The translations under genes were made by a program, and so were the position numbers. From contig WHVY01000001.1 in the NCBI GenBank assembly GCA_022266195.1, forward strand, positions 4,154,001 through 4,218,000: a stretch of DNA of 64,000 bases. The letters are read 5' to 3'. This document shows positions 1 through 12,336 of the stretch, piece by piece (within the stretch, counting starts at the first letter, position 1; each line of letters opens with the position of its first letter). The notes below the pieces were generated by a model. That model did not search any database. It had not been told where the DNA came from and saw only the letters and a list, made by a program, of their open reading frames with translations. The DNA comes from Tetranychus cinnabarinus. Taxonomy: Eukaryota > Arthropoda > Arachnida > Trombidiformes > Tetranychidae.

Positions 1-327
1 CTCTTTCTCTGGTGGAATAACGTGAAATGCTAAAAAAGCTAATCGTATAGCAACAAGTGATCCTCCCCTATTAGTAAATCAAAATTCGTCATATATGACA
101 ATCCTCTCTGTGATTATCATGAAATTATCAACTTTTCACTCCCAAAAATAAAAATCATAAATCAAAATTGAAAATTAATTTTTATTTATTAACATCTTCC
201 TTTTGAAAGTATTTCAAAAGTGAATTCGTTCAGTATTAACATTGGAGAAAGATTGTTGAAAATATCAATCATTTTGATTCGGAAAAAAGGTGTCTAGTGT
301 GAAATAAAAAAGAAATTTGAATAATGC
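1..327. other. 3' flank of BRF1
   Basis: No coding sequence recognised. On the minus strand a canonical AATAAA lies at about 181-190, roughly 140 nt past the BRF1 stop, and is the likely poly(A) signal. Confidence 0.4.
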
Positions 328-2088
328 CTACAATCTTCTTAATACATCGTAATTAATTTTATTGGAAAGTCTTTTCTCTTCCAACATCTTTTCTATTGCC
401 TCTCCAGCGGTATTTGCTTCAATTGGTGTTTTCTTTTTGCTTTTTCGTTTCTTTTTCGGTGGCATTTCACCTGAACTCTCTTTCTTCGCTCTTTCAGCCT
501 CTTCTTCGGCTTTTCTTTTCTCTTTCTCTTCCATCTCTTTGAGATACTCAGCGTTAACTCTATGCCAAAGTTTGGTTTTTATTTGTATTTCTTTGTTACT
601 AAGAATGTAATTATCTAGTTCAGCATCATCAATCCCTTCAAGATCCAATTCCCCCGATTCTTGATTGTCTGCTGCCTGATTCTCCTCTTTAATCGAATCC
701 ATATCTTCGTCGTCTACATCAGTTTCATTGTCATCTTCATTATCGACATCTTCTTCATTGTTAATTTCACCATTGAATGATACACTAGAAGCACGTCTTT
801 TTGCGTTTGGATCTTCGTCTTTTAACCCTTTAGTGAATCCTACATTTAAAGATGAACTTATTCCTAAACTAGCAGCAGTTGGTCGAAGAGCTTGAAGTTG
901 CTGAAGAAAAGAATCAGCTTGTGGATTATCTTGACCAACAATTTCTCTGATTATATTGAAATGATTTGTTTCCACTATCTTCTCAACGACTTCTTCTACG
1001 TCGATATCTTCATCTTCATCTTCCTCCTTCGAAGGTTTGTCAGTTGTTTCTTGCGTTTCTGAACTCTTAACGAATGGCGAGCGAAATTTTTTACGTATGC
1101 TTTCAAGCTTTTCTTCAATTTGCTGCTGAATTTTGGCCACCTCATTTTCAACTTGTTCCAGTTGTTCTTTATCCTCTACTATCGATTTAACCTTCTTATT
1201 CGCCATCTTGTAGCAAGGAGGATCTTCCTCTCCTTCCAGGTCAACCGTCATGAACTCCTCTAAAGTTAATTTACTTGTTGGTGTATCACTGAATTCATTT
1301 AAACGTTTTCTGATGGTAGTTTCACAAACTTTTACAATATCTACAACCTCTTTCACAGAGCGATCTATGTTATTTAATCGAGTTGCCACAAGAAGAGCAG
1401 CTCCACATAGCCCAGATGGCCTTCGTCCTGTATGCATCCAGTCCCTTTTCATCCTTTGCACTAAACGAAGAGCTGTCATCTCAACGTCATGAGTTTTATC
1501 TCCAAGGCCTAATCTATGAGCAAATCTTACAATATATAAACATGGGTCTAAAACAGGAATATTTATGCAGAGAGCACATGAAAGTCTCAAATAAGTACGT
1601 CCGAGTTCATAAACGTTGACCTGCATTAGATCAGATAAGTCAAGAAGCATGTGTGATGTTCCTTCAAGGCGACAAGTAATGTAAACACAAGCAGCAATAA
1701 CATGATTATTTTTTCTCCCACAAGTGAGTCGGCGACTGAGAGCCATTTTGTAAAAGTTAAAAGCCATATCCATACAATGATTGTTCAGACTTAAAGAAGC
1801 ACCGATAGCTTTGATTCTTTTTCGAGCTCGATCCAAAGTAATTTGCCTGGATTCTTTACCACTGGCCATCATACCACCCATGGATAGCCCTTGAAAACCA
1901 TTATCAACTGAAATGGTTTGCCCAATAATATTCGAGCCTCCATGACTACCTTCTTGGAACTGCACCTCACTGACTATCAAATTATCTTCTAGCACAGATC
2001 CACAATTGGTGCAGACAGTATCTCCACGGGCGGCATCAGTTTCTAAATCACTAGAACCACATTTTGGACAACTTTGACGGTGAGCCAT
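328..2088 (-). CDS. BRF1: Transcription factor IIIB 90 kDa subunit (BRF1)
   Basis: Single-exon gene for a 586-aa protein. BRF1 joins TBP and BDP1 in TFIIIB, which recruits RNA polymerase III to tRNA and 5S genes in the nucleus. Seen in the sequence: an N-terminal zinc ribbon with Cys7, Cys10, Cys26 and Cys29; two TFIIB-type cyclin repeats at about residues 80-270; an acidic central linker; and the BRF1-specific TBP-binding block near residues 475-530 (LDLEGIDDAELDNYI followed by KTKLWHRVNAEYL). The tail is Lys/Glu-rich with a KKKRKSKKK nuclear-localisation-like run. Length is a little under the human protein (about 677 aa), the difference lying in the linker. The start is the ATG that directly precedes the zinc ribbon. 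It is divergent to MFSD6. Lack of introns in such a long ORF is unusual for this window but I see no sign of a retrocopy. Confidence 0.95.
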   Translation of the reverse strand: MAHRQSCPKCGSSDLETDAARGDTVCTNCGSVLEDNLIVSEVQFQEGSHGGSNIIGQTISVDNGFQGLSMGGMMASGKESRQITLDRARKRIKAIGASLSLNNHCMDMAFNFYKMALSRRLTCGRKNNHVIAACVYITCRLEGTSHMLLDLSDLMQVNVYELGRTYLRLSCALCINIPVLDPCLYIVRFAHRLGLGDKTHDVEMTALRLVQRMKRDWMHTGRRPSGLCGAALLVATRLNNIDRSVKEVVDIVKVCETTIRKRLNEFSDTPTSKLTLEEFMTVDLEGEEDPPCYKMANKKVKSIVEDKEQLEQVENEVAKIQQQIEEKLESIRKKFRSPFVKSSETQETTDKPSKEEDEDEDIDVEEVVEKIVETNHFNIIREIVGQDNPQADSFLQQLQALRPTAASLGISSSLNVGFTKGLKDEDPNAKRRASSVSFNGEINNEEDVDNEDDNETDVDDEDMDSIKEENQAADNQESGELDLEGIDDAELDNYILSNKEIQIKTKLWHRVNAEYLKEMEEKEKRKAEEEAERAKKESSGEMPPKKKRKSKKKTPIEANTAGEAIEKMLEEKRLSNKINYDVLRRL

Positions 2089-3487
2089 CGAGAACAGAAT
2101 ATCAGAAGGAGATTTACCGATTGAGAACGAAAGTCACTAAAAACCAATAAACAGATTGAAAGACCAATAGAAAGTGAATCTGTTTAGAATTGGTCAGATA
2201 CATAAATCTAAAGTGGACAGATTCCAGAAGATTAGAGTTGATATTCAGAAAAGGATAGAATAAATTCAAGATATTTTTGACTCAAAAAATTTCATCACAA
2301 AATGTATATCTACAATTTTTCCCTGAGCGTTGTCATTGGCTACTCTGTTTTTGTTGTTGTCCGCTTTTTTTAAATTTTGCCCTCAACCATTTTTCTCGAT
2401 TTTTAAACTGATCAACTAATGAAGAGAACAAAAATCCTGTTCATCTGTCAATTTCATCAATCTGATTAAATCTTCGTTTAGGTTTCAAGCCTCTTATAAT
2501 TATGTTTTTGTCCAATTAAAACTCCAGTAAGTTGATATGCCTATTAATCAGTTTAGCAAAAATTGGTAAAATTGTCTTGCTAGTTTATCATTAATGGGTA
2601 TTTATTTCTAGCATTTGTTTATTAATTAATTCTTTAATTCAACTGAAATTTATTCAACTAAATTTAGTTTCTCAAGTTTTTACCATGGTGTGAATTTCAT
2701 AATAGACTAAACCATAAATCGTTAGGCTTCATATTTCGAGCATCTTTAACATTTTTGCACATTTGGGTATCTTTTGCGCATACAATGAAATAGCTAAAAA
2801 AACTGAATTTAGTAACTTATTCAGTAAGTAATAATAATAAGATTTATGGATTGAAATTATTGTTTTTGATCGCATTAATTGATAATTGGTGGTCAATCAT
2901 CTATTTAATGATACTAAATGGTCCAGGTTGGTTTAGATAATAGATTGTCGCAGATGTCTTTTTAGACAGAGGTTATCGATCGAAGGTAGTGAATCAATGA
3001 AAAATGTCAGAATAAAATGGATCCCAAAATGGATCTCGTTTCACACTTTCTTAACCACACTCATGAGTAGGAGGGAAACAAGAAGAATGAGAAAGAAAAG
3101 AAAGCAAAAATAATACTAAATGATAAAACCAGAGGTTGAAGATGAGGATGATGAAAAGGTGAAGAAAGTATAGAGGAAAGCATTTCCATTATTTGCACCT
3201 TGATTCATCTATTCATTTTTGGAGGTCTAGGAATGCATTTTAATTTCATTGATTGGTAGCTATTTTGTTTTTATGCCTTTTTGGGCTTTACTTGATCTTA
3301 CTTAACCTCTCCTTTAACCTTGTCGTTAATCTGAAAACGATTTATAATATTCATATTCAACTTCTTAACCTTTTAATCACTAGTTAACTGTTAGTTATCT
3401 TTTCATCTCTTTCCTTGCCTTTTGCTTGTTTTACCTCCAAACAACACGAAATATAAAGAGAGGGAAAAGTTAAGTTGTTCAACCACC
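2089..3487. promoter_or_regulatory. Shared intergenic region, BRF1 / MFSD6
   Basis: About 1.4 kb between two divergently transcribed genes, so it must hold both promoters and 5' leaders. AT-rich; no ORF, RNA gene or clear repeat recognised. A TTG-initiated extension of the MFSD6 frame begins at 3422 but the first ATG in that frame, in good context (ACCATGG), is at 3488. Confidence 0.4.
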
Positions 3488-6285
3488 ATGGAATTACCAA
3501 GATATACTCAAAGTGAATCTCAACGATCAACAGCTTCCTCATCAAATTACAATCCATTTCTGTCAGAATCAGTTGGCGGCGGTGGAGGCGGTGGCGGTTA
3601 TAGTGACTATTCTGGTGATAGAGATGATCCTGGTATCTATTCAAATCGACCCATTGATTTGGGTTACACGGAAACCATAACTCTGGATGATAATGGTTCA
3701 ACCGGAGTACCCGAACATAAACGTAGCTCAGAGACTGTTGACTTAATCCAAGAGATTCTCACCAATCGAGATTTGTTGATGTCAAAAGGTTTCTATTTTT
3801 TCTTTTATGCTGCCTTTGGATCTTTGTTTCCGTTGACAGGAGTCTATTTCAAACAAATGGGAATGAACTCAGTCCAAGTTGGGTTATTAACTGGTATACG
3901 ACCTTTTATTGAAATATTTTCAGCCCCTTTTTGGGGTTCCATGGCAGACCGTTTTAACAAGGGTAAAATACTTCTTATGGCTTCCATGTTTTCCTGGATT
4001 GTTTTCACTTGTGCAATGGCATATATACGACCACCGGCGACTGCATGTGTCACTTTTAATGAGACTCATCATATTTTGTTTACACCTTATTCAGATGAAT
4101 CAGATAACGATTTTGAAATGTCAATAACGCCGCAAAGAAGAGATCGCCGAGCTAGTGAGGAAGAAAATTTACAGTCTCATGATTTGAATGCAATACTACC
4201 AGATCAAAATGAAGATTTGATTGAACATAGAGCCAAAAAACGGGTTAAACGTGGATCAACTAATTCACGAACTAATGCAAATAGACATAGACCTCCACCA
4301 GCTCATGTTATTGGAAAATCGCCGATTCCAATAGATTATACTTTGAATTTCAACAAGGATATTCATGCTTCTTATGTTTCACCCCCATTCAGCACTGTTG
4401 TTTACAAATGGGAGGATGTTGAATCGGTTTTTCTTCTTCTATTGCTTCTGGTGTTGATTGGTGAATTTTTTAGTGCTCCAGCTATAACACTTACCGATTC
4501 AGTTACACTTGATTACCTTGGTGATCGAATTGATCTCTATGGACGCCAACGAATGTTTGGTTCCGCTGGATGGGCTATATCAATGTTTTTTGTGGGAATG
4601 GCACTGGATAACTCTACTGAATTTACCAATCATCCTTGTGGACCACATGAAAGTGAACGAAATTACAAAGTTTGTTTTTCCATTTTTGCTGTTCTTATGG
4701 TCATCGCATCTGCCATAGCGTATCAGTTTCGTTTTCCCGATCAACCTGGTAGGTCAGTGGAAGAGAGCTCATCGGGTACTGATTCAGTTCCCATGAAACC
4801 CTATCAAACTCCTGGTCCAAAGCCAATATTCAATACTGCACCACCAATAAATCCTCCTCCTGGACTACAGCAAGACCGAAAATTTGAATTTATCGACAAA
4901 TGGAAGTCAGCTGTTTTCGCTCAACGAACGCGAGAAATGCCCGAATGGGTTGAAGTATTGAAAACATTTGCAAATCTCAGATATGGTGCTTTCCTATTTG
5001 TTACGTGGTTCATGGGTGCAGGTATTGGTATGGTATTTGCTTTCCTCTTTTGGCATCTTCAAGATCTTGGAGGAACACCAACACTTTTTGGCCTTGCTTC
5101 TGTAATTAACCACATATCTGAAATTTTTGCATTTTTCTACTCTTTAGAGTATATTAAAAAGTATGGACACACCAAGGTGAGTTTATTTCATCAAACCAAC
5201 CGATTAGAATGAATACAATTTCATGTCTAGTTGTTTAGTTGATACTTCGATGAGTCAGATCATATTTTGTATACCAACTATCGAAATACGAACAATCAAA
5301 CTAACTAATAAGGTTTGACATAATGAACTGATCATTTTTATTTACATTCTGATAGGTACTTTGTTTTGGTCTGGCATGCAATTTCGGTCGATTTTTGTAT
5401 ATCGCCTACTTGGATAATCCTTGGTTTGTATTGCCCTTTGAATTAATGCAAGGAGTAACTCATGCCGGAGTTTGGGCAGCTTGTTGTTCTTACATTACAC
5501 AAGCAACTCCACCTCATCTTAAATCATCAACTCAGGGTGTTTTACAAGGATTACACCATGGATTTGGTAGAGGTGCGGGAGCCATTTTAGGTGGCATATT
5601 CATCAATAAATTTGGTACTCGGCCAACATTTGCAGTCTATGGTTTACTTTGTGGCCTTGTTTTGGCATTTTTCATATTCGTTAACTCCCAGCGAACCAAT
5701 TCTGGCTTCCGTTGGCTTGAGGATGACATAGAGCATCAAGTTTGCCTTGAAGGAGGTGCCGGACTAGCACCACATGGTGTACCTTCAGCACCCATAACTC
5801 GAACAGCTTCAAAAACAAACTTGGCAACTCCAAATGCATCACATAACCAAAGCCAACAACAATTTTCCTCTGGATGGCCACAGTCGGATAGATCAAGTGA
5901 AACTTTTAATATGACTGGTCCCGGAATTGATGGATCTAATCCAAATTTTAATCGATGGAATCATCGTGTTTCTCCTTTGTCTTTCGAATCCAATAGGTTC
6001 AATAAATTATCACCAAGCCAAGATAATAATATACCTTATGGACTTAAGGTTATACTTGGAGATCAAAATAGTCCAAGTGAACCCATAACAGAAAGTGATT
6101 TAATACGGGATGGTTTCCGACAAATGGACCAAGTTTTAAGCTATTTCGATACTCATTCATTGGACGTTAAAAGTGACAAAAGTATTGACATTGATTACAA
6201 GAATCTATCCAACCCAATTAATCCCATCACGATCAATGTTTCAACTCAACAGCAGCCTAACAATTTCCAATCTTATGATTGGTGA
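3488..6285 (+). CDS. MFSD6: MFSD6-type major facilitator superfamily transporter
   Basis: Two exons, 3488-5176 and 5356-6285, joined across a 179-bp GT/AG intron in phase 0; 872 aa. The family is multi-pass membrane proteins of the MFS, with substrate generally unassigned. Seen: a Gly-rich N-terminus; a first transmembrane block from about residue 100 (KGFYFFFYAAFGSLFPLTGV, then GLLTGIRPFIEIFSAPFWGS and the MFS loop motif MADRFNKGK); a long hydrophilic loop of roughly 120 residues; further membrane spans in exon 1; and in exon 2 the conserved run GVTHAGVWAACCSYI with QGVLQGLHHGFGRGAGAILG, typical of MFSD6. The C-terminus is a long Ser/Asn-rich cytosolic tail. The loop between the first spans carries a dibasic stretch (KKRVKRGS). 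The start ATG has a strong Kozak context. Slightly longer than human MFSD6 (791 aa). Confidence 0.92.
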
Positions 6286-9261
6286 TTTTAATACATTATC
6301 ATCATCATTGCCTCATTTCCTTTCACCATCACCTTGATGATACAATTAACACACGACTGAGGCTTGTAGTGAGATTTATTAATTGTTAATTTTGAACCAC
6401 TGTTCGGTTCTGGTCAATATCATTCACCATTTTATCTATTTTATTGTTATCAACTCTCACTTTAAATTTCAGATGAAGGTGAGGGTTAACACTTATTTCA
6501 TGAGAAGATTTTAGTGTCTTTTTTTAACTCACTTCCATACACTTTACGAGCAATTGAGTTTTCAATTGTTCAAAAAGACATAAAACAATTTACCAAATTG
6601 ATTGATAACAGTTTAAAGTTTTGAATTACCATGATTCGCCTTGATGTTATCAAATACAATACATATTTTCATTTTAATCTTGAGCCAAAGGAGAGTTAAT
6701 GGAAAGCAATGGCAAATGAATTTCATCCTCAGAGCAAATGATTCCCATCCATTTGGAAAGAGGTTTATATCAGATAAAAGTCCTTTTTCTTCCATTTTCT
6801 CGCTATTCGAAGGTTAATTTTTTGATTTTTTTGTTTATTACCTTTTCCTAGGGAAAAAGAGGAAACTCTTTCCTTCCTCCTCAGCTTTTTTATGTAACCT
6901 TTAACTGAGGATTAATATCATTGCATAGAAGGAGGAAACACAATTCACTTCTTCTATGGAGTTCCAATAATAATTACAATGATAAAGTGTTTCGAAGCAA
7001 TAATTTAAATCTCTAAAATAAGTTCAGGATAGTCTTCGCTGAGTTTACTTCTCAGCTCACATGAACAAAATGGAAATCCATTTCAGCGTTTGATTTATTT
7101 CCATTTTGTCCTTTGTAATTGACAGTCACCAATCTAAAAAATCTTGCGTCAAAGAGAAGAATAAATTTTCGTCTCAGAATTGATACTCAGAGTTTTGGAA
7201 GGCAGAGAAATTTCTTTTGCTTTCATTACCTGTGTAAATTGAAATGATACGCTTGTTAAGTGATTTCTCTTCTCGTATTGAATCAGCAAAGAAATAACTT
7301 AACAATTATTGTTATTATAATCTATTACTGTTTTCCCTGTGATCACTCTTTCCTAGTTTCCTCTCATTTTGTTCATAATCAGTTCACCAAAAATACTCAC
7401 TCACTCTTTTGATTGCATCTTCAATCGCCCAAATAATTAGTTGTACATCAAACCTCAAGGTTGTGTTTCAGTATCTGAAAAAAAACACGAAACTAAAAGC
7501 AAGAAAAAAAGTTACTAGTCATGCAAATATTAATGATTTTTGATCAAATCTGTGAAACTTAATTCCAGACTTGTCTATTACAATTCTCAATAATTTGATC
7601 AAATCTCCACTATTTTGATCAACATTCATGCGGAAACCAAGAGCTGAAATAAGTAATAGCAAGTCATAACGTCTATCTTGTCTCTTAAGTCTTTCAGACT
7701 AACTTTCCAAGTTTAAATTGCGCAAATTAACAAATTGAATCTTTCCTTCTGTCTTTTTCTTGGACCTTTTGTATTATACTGTCAACCAACTGATGTGAAC
7801 AACCCGTTGCCTTTTGGCATGAAGGGTGTAAAATAGCCAATTTACACTCAAACCCAAACACCAATCGAGTTTGAAAACCAAGATCAACTTGAACCACTTG
7901 CAGCAAAATTTTCATTGTAATGACACATTTGTTCAACTTAAATTGTGGGAAAATTTACCATGTTAACCAGTTTTCCAGGATTACCCAAATGCATCAATAC
8001 ATAGAATTGAAAATTCAATCGCTGCATGATAACTTTACAGATGAATAGTCAAAAGTCACCTTCAAAACTGTTGTCCATCTCAGAAGGCCAAAGATCCCTA
8101 AAATGAGATTAAACCTAAAAGTATTACTCTCAAATATATTATATCGAGCAAGAAAATTTATAAAGATTTATTGTATGTAAAAGCATAAAACTTAAGTTGT
8201 ATGTCGCACCAGAAAATTGAAAATTGCCAATTTTTCTGCATCCTGGTAATTATATCAATATGTAACTGTAATTGTGAAAATTATTCTTGATTACCATTAT
8301 ATAAAACATTGGTAACACAAATGAGGTTGTGATTATTGTAGCCTTTGATTGTATTATTATCAGTGCAATGTCGAATTAAAATTAGAAATTAAATTGAATA
8401 TTTATTGTGTAAATAAGATATTTTTATGCCTCATTTAAAGCTCGACTTACATTATCTTTTATAAAGGCAAAAATTACATAGGCGATGAATTAATTTGTGT
8501 TGATTATTCGTTATTAATCGATTGGATTCGTAATTAAATTTAGAGCCGAGCTTCGACCAATTGAATTATCGCAGAATTGAAAAAATCCAAGGCTTTTGAC
8601 TGCTGCCCTCTACTGATTAAGTTTTTAAAAATAATGTCTTTGTTTTCATTTTTGTTTTGCTTTCAGATGTTGGATTGATTTTACATTTAAATGGTGATCG
8701 AAATGCTCGTGTAAAAAACTGTAACATTAAAAGTAAATAATTGATTCATTTATTGACTGATCAACATTAAATATTTTTGTGTTTGTGTTTAGTATTAAAG
8801 ATAGTCAAAATAGTCAAATCTGTCTTATAAAAATCTTGAAATAGCTTATTCCTACTATTCATGCTATATTAACTATGAGCTAACCTTACTATGTAATTTG
8901 TGCATCTTACATTTTCCCTTATCAATCATTTATTTGTCAAACTTAATCCTCAACTCTTCTTTCAAATATTCTTATTGATTTAACCAAAAAATTTATCTAT
9001 CTAATCATTTTATTGTTATTTCGAATGATCAATATAATTCCAATTTATGTAAACAAAGGAAAGTTTGAAAGGGAACATCTCAAAATTTAGTGTCATTATC
9101 TGGTAGTGGCATTATGTGGCAAGTGTCATTATTATTGGACTAATTGACCAGTGAAACTATATTATTTTATTCGCTATTTATCACAACCATCTTCTACATG
9201 AACCAAACTTACCAAAGGTGCTTATAATGTGGACATAAAGCCTCAATTACCACGTGGAAAC
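6286..9261. other. 2.9-kb gene-free stretch
   Basis: Contains the MFSD6 3' UTR and the 5' flank of CHIC. Only short, composition-biased ORFs occur (for example about 69 codons at 7727-7936 on the minus strand) with no domain-like features. I see no RNA gene or inverted-repeat element. It is the longest empty stretch in the window and lies next to the duplicated locus. Confidence 0.4.
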
Positions 9262-9822
9262 ATGGGTGAACAAGTAAACTCAAGCAATCAGAATAGACAA
9301 CAGTTTGATGATATTATTGAAGAGATTGAATCTAATCATGAATCTCATTCCAATGAGAGTGATATTATTTCAATGCCTGACATTGATTATCCCATAATGG
9401 AGCAAATAACGATCCGTGGAAACGGTAACATGACTCTGTTTGGCCTATCCAATACATTTTCAAATGGATATCCAACAAGCTTAATTGGTAAAGTGTCAAA
9501 GGAAGAGTTTGAAGCTACCATAAATCGAGTCAATAATCTCTTAAAAAGTCACCATTCAATAAATGCACGCGTTCTCTTAATTGGATGTCTATGCTGTTGT
9601 TGTTCATTTGGATGTTCCCTATTATGGCCAACTCTAGCTTTATCCAAACGTACTCGAAATGCTTTAGAGAAGCTACTGTACAGTGAAAATAATCGTCTCT
9701 ATCACAAGCTTGGCCTTAATTGGAAACTAGGCAAAGAAAGATGTCACTCTAACAATTCATTCATGGATTATGTCCTCATCATTGAATTTCTTCCTAAACA
9801 CCATATTTATTTACCTGATTGA
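9262..9822 (+). CDS. CHIC: Cysteine-rich hydrophobic domain protein (CHIC1/CHIC2), intact copy
   Basis: Intronless 186-aa ORF. CHIC proteins are palmitoylated, membrane-associated proteins of vesicles and plasma membrane. Seen: acidic N-terminus; family core GNMTLFGLSNTF, then SLIGKVSKEEFEATINRVN; the Cys-rich hydrophobic segment LIGCLCCCCSFGCSLLWP at about residues 115-132, where the palmitoylated cysteines lie; and the hallmark C-terminal half (LSKRTRNALEKLL, ENNRLYHKL, YVLIIEFLPK, ending in PD). Human CHIC2 has 165 aa and shows the same order. I take the ATG at 9262 rather than the upstream GTG at 9229. This is the only complete CHIC among three copies; the others (14386 and 24536) lack 27 codons of the core. 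Lack of introns could mean intron loss or an old retrocopy. Confidence 0.9.
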   Translation: MGEQVNSSNQNRQQFDDIIEEIESNHESHSNESDIISMPDIDYPIMEQITIRGNGNMTLFGLSNTFSNGYPTSLIGKVSKEEFEATINRVNNLLKSHHSINARVLLIGCLCCCCSFGCSLLWPTLALSKRTRNALEKLLYSENNRLYHKLGLNWKLGKERCHSNNSFMDYVLIIEFLPKHHIYLPD

Positions 9823-10709
9823 CAGTTTACATTCAAACAAACCATTTAAAATCAGCCTTTCTTCTTGACCTTAAAGTCTGTTTCATTTTCTTTCAGCATT
9901 TTATCATCAAATATATCTTTTGTTTTATTATAAATCAGGTCAACGGAACTTTCAAAGCCAATCAACCATATGTGTGGTTAACAAAATTTCTGAGATTAAA
10001 TTTTGCGATTGTAGCTTGTCAAAAATTTCAATCGACCCCATAAATAATTATTGTATGTTATTCAAATCGGTTAAACTATTGATATCATCCAATGTCAATT
10101 TTTGTTAGTTAAGCAAGAAATGACTATCCATAATCAAATGATCAAAAATAAACTTAATTAGATAACAAATTCAGAAGAATTATCAGGGTTTATTGATTAT
10201 ATTTCTATTAGTATAGGCGTTAGTCAACAGAGTACAAACAAATCCTATCGATAAGTGTACAATTTGCAAACGGCGGGTACTCTGAATAAGAATACAATAT
10301 ACTTGATTGTAATAAAAGTGAAATTACTCGATATCTTTAACAATGACATAAGACAATTAGGAACACACAATTAAGATGGCCATCATAAATTAATTTAAAT
10401 GAAAAATATATTTGATGGTCATTGGCAAATTGTATTATCAAATTAAAGCAAGAAATGAATAACATAATGCTGACAGTGGTCAGATAACTAGTCAGTGGTA
10501 AGTTCAAGAAATGATTTCACTTCATTTTCAATTTTCTTTGGCTAAACATATTAGAGAAAAATATTAAGATTTTAAACACATGAAGAATTTATATTTTCAA
10601 GATTCTCATTGGGATATTTAAAGTTGAGAAAATTGAAATAAATCAAAAATTAAATTGGTAAATCAGGAACAATTTTATTGTCTCATGGTTAGAGGCAGAA
10701 AAGTGTATT
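9823..10709. repeat. CHIC 3' flank and spacer, duplicated near 14.9 and 25.0 kb
   Basis: The first about 350 bp past the CHIC stop recur after the second copy (14866-15170) and third copy (25015-25385) with few changes. Further on, 10500-10690 resembles 25440-25660, for example the shared stretch around AAAGTTGAGAAAA and TTATTGTCTCATGGTTA. So the spacer that links CHIC with the NUP42 tail was copied as a unit. No gene seen. Confidence 0.7.
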
Positions 10710-10838
10710 TGTTAGTCAATTCATTTGGGGCTAGAGACCTCATTACATTGTAAATACCACTGTCGTCATCGGAAAGATTCATAGATATTTGCCTTTTGTT
10801 GATTGTTGTTGAGATAAGCATGATGACATCATTTTAGG
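10710..10838 (-). pseudogene. NUP42 tail fragment, copy A
   Basis: About 130 bp matching the last exon of NUP42 (25960-26117) on the same strand. It covers the codons for the motif ISMNLSDDDSGIYSVM and flanks. One nucleotide is missing relative to the intact gene within the T-run of AGATATTTGCC, breaking the frame. On the right it joins directly to a sequence (AATACTGGCGTCAACTTCAA) that in the intact gene lies on the other side, around the stop codon, so this is a rearrangement junction. A remnant, not a gene. Confidence 0.75.
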
Positions 10839-12336
10839 AATACTGGCGTCAACTTCAAAATAAAGTTTGGGTAATAATTTTGTAAAATTTTTATCTTAAC
10901 GAAATTTAATAAACCTGTTACAAAATTCATTCATTTCAAAAAATATTCAACCATACTTGGAAAACTATAAAAATATTTCCCATAAATTTTGTTTACAATT
11001 GTATCAATAACATAAATAGTCATTTGCACCGAGACAATCTCTGCTATCAATTACTTATTAGTATTTGACTGTATTTAATCAGAGTAGATCATTGAAATCA
11101 ATAGTAATGATTCAGTATTTATTGATGTTCACTTGGAGATTAGCTAAACAACCAACATTGTAATGATATCGTATCAGTATCAAATATTTGTGTTTCCGAT
11201 TTACCGCAGAGCCTACAACCTATTCAAGATTATCTTCACCATTCAATTCAGATTTATTTGATACAACTCCATGATTCTTCAGGCATCTAATATGAAAATT
11301 CAGATAATGAAGGTACAATTTCAACCCTTAAAGTCTAACTCAAATCTCAGTAAATCTTTACATTTTAAATGTTCCCAATAAAATTTGGTTGATGCGCTGA
11401 TATCACTTTTAGAGTGCAAATTGATAATCAGCAATTCAGTTAAATGCTTATGTAAATTGGGGCAAACAATCAAAATAAGTGGATTCATGGCTGCAAAAAC
11501 GTAAAGATACAATATTCAAAACCACATCTTCGCCGTTGCTCTAGAATCAATATTTAGCATTTCTTTAATTTGGCATTAATAATAAGCTAGTTATTCAGAA
11601 TTATTATTAAATGGAAACAGAAAGAAAAATTAATAATAATTGAGTATTTGATATTTAATGTAATATAATGACGTAAATGTAACTTATGAAATATTCCCTT
11701 TCACATTCTGTGAAATGTTTGTACAACTGTGGCGATCCAGTCTGAATCGTCCAGCCTCTCCTAAAAGCAGAGAGCAATGAACAGCATTCATTGAATACTC
11801 TCTATTTTGACTTGTTTTTTAGTAAGAATAGCTTTTATATTTTTATTTGATGGATTAACAAATGTTCCAGAGCTGATTGTTTTCATTTTTTTTATTTACC
11901 CTGTTTATTTATTGATTTTAATTTTTATTTATTATTTCAAATTATTACAAGATTATCAACTCACAAGGTAAGTTGCTTGGATTTGTGTTTTTCACCTTAT
12001 TTCCCTTAATGTTATTCTTATTCTACTCATTTTATTTTTAACTGTATTCTGATGGATGTCATTTCTTTCTTCTATCTTCTCTATTGTTCTATTTCAGGTA
12101 TCTCTATTTGACAATGCTTAACCTGAATGTGCCTGATAGTTGCTATTAAAACACTGATATCTCATTAGAATTTTCCTGTTGAATTAAATTAATATTTTTG
12201 CTACCATGACAACGTTTCTTTTCTGTTAAGAATGTCAATTTAAATTAATGAACGGAAAAGATAACAGTCTTAATTAGATAATTTAAAGAATTACATTCAT
12301 TTTATATATAAATATCGTTACCATCAGCATTTCATC
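10839..12336 (+). promoter_or_regulatory. 5' region and leader of zinc-finger copy 1
   Basis: Conserved with 21127-22487, about 10.15 kb away, apart from a block of about 90 bp missing in the second copy. It holds a likely non-coding first exon ending at 11967, an intron 11968-12097 (donor AAG|GTAAGT, acceptor TTTCAG) and a second leader segment 12098-12336. The leader contains several upstream ATGs, each closed by a nearby stop; the first runs 12114-12149 (11 codons). Confidence 0.55.

Noticed and set aside
1250..1492. Plus-strand ORF across BRF1
   Set aside because: Antisense shadow of a strongly conserved coding region.
7727..7936. 69-codon minus-strand ORF in the 6.3-9.2 kb gap
   Set aside because: Short, no domain features, no supporting splice context.
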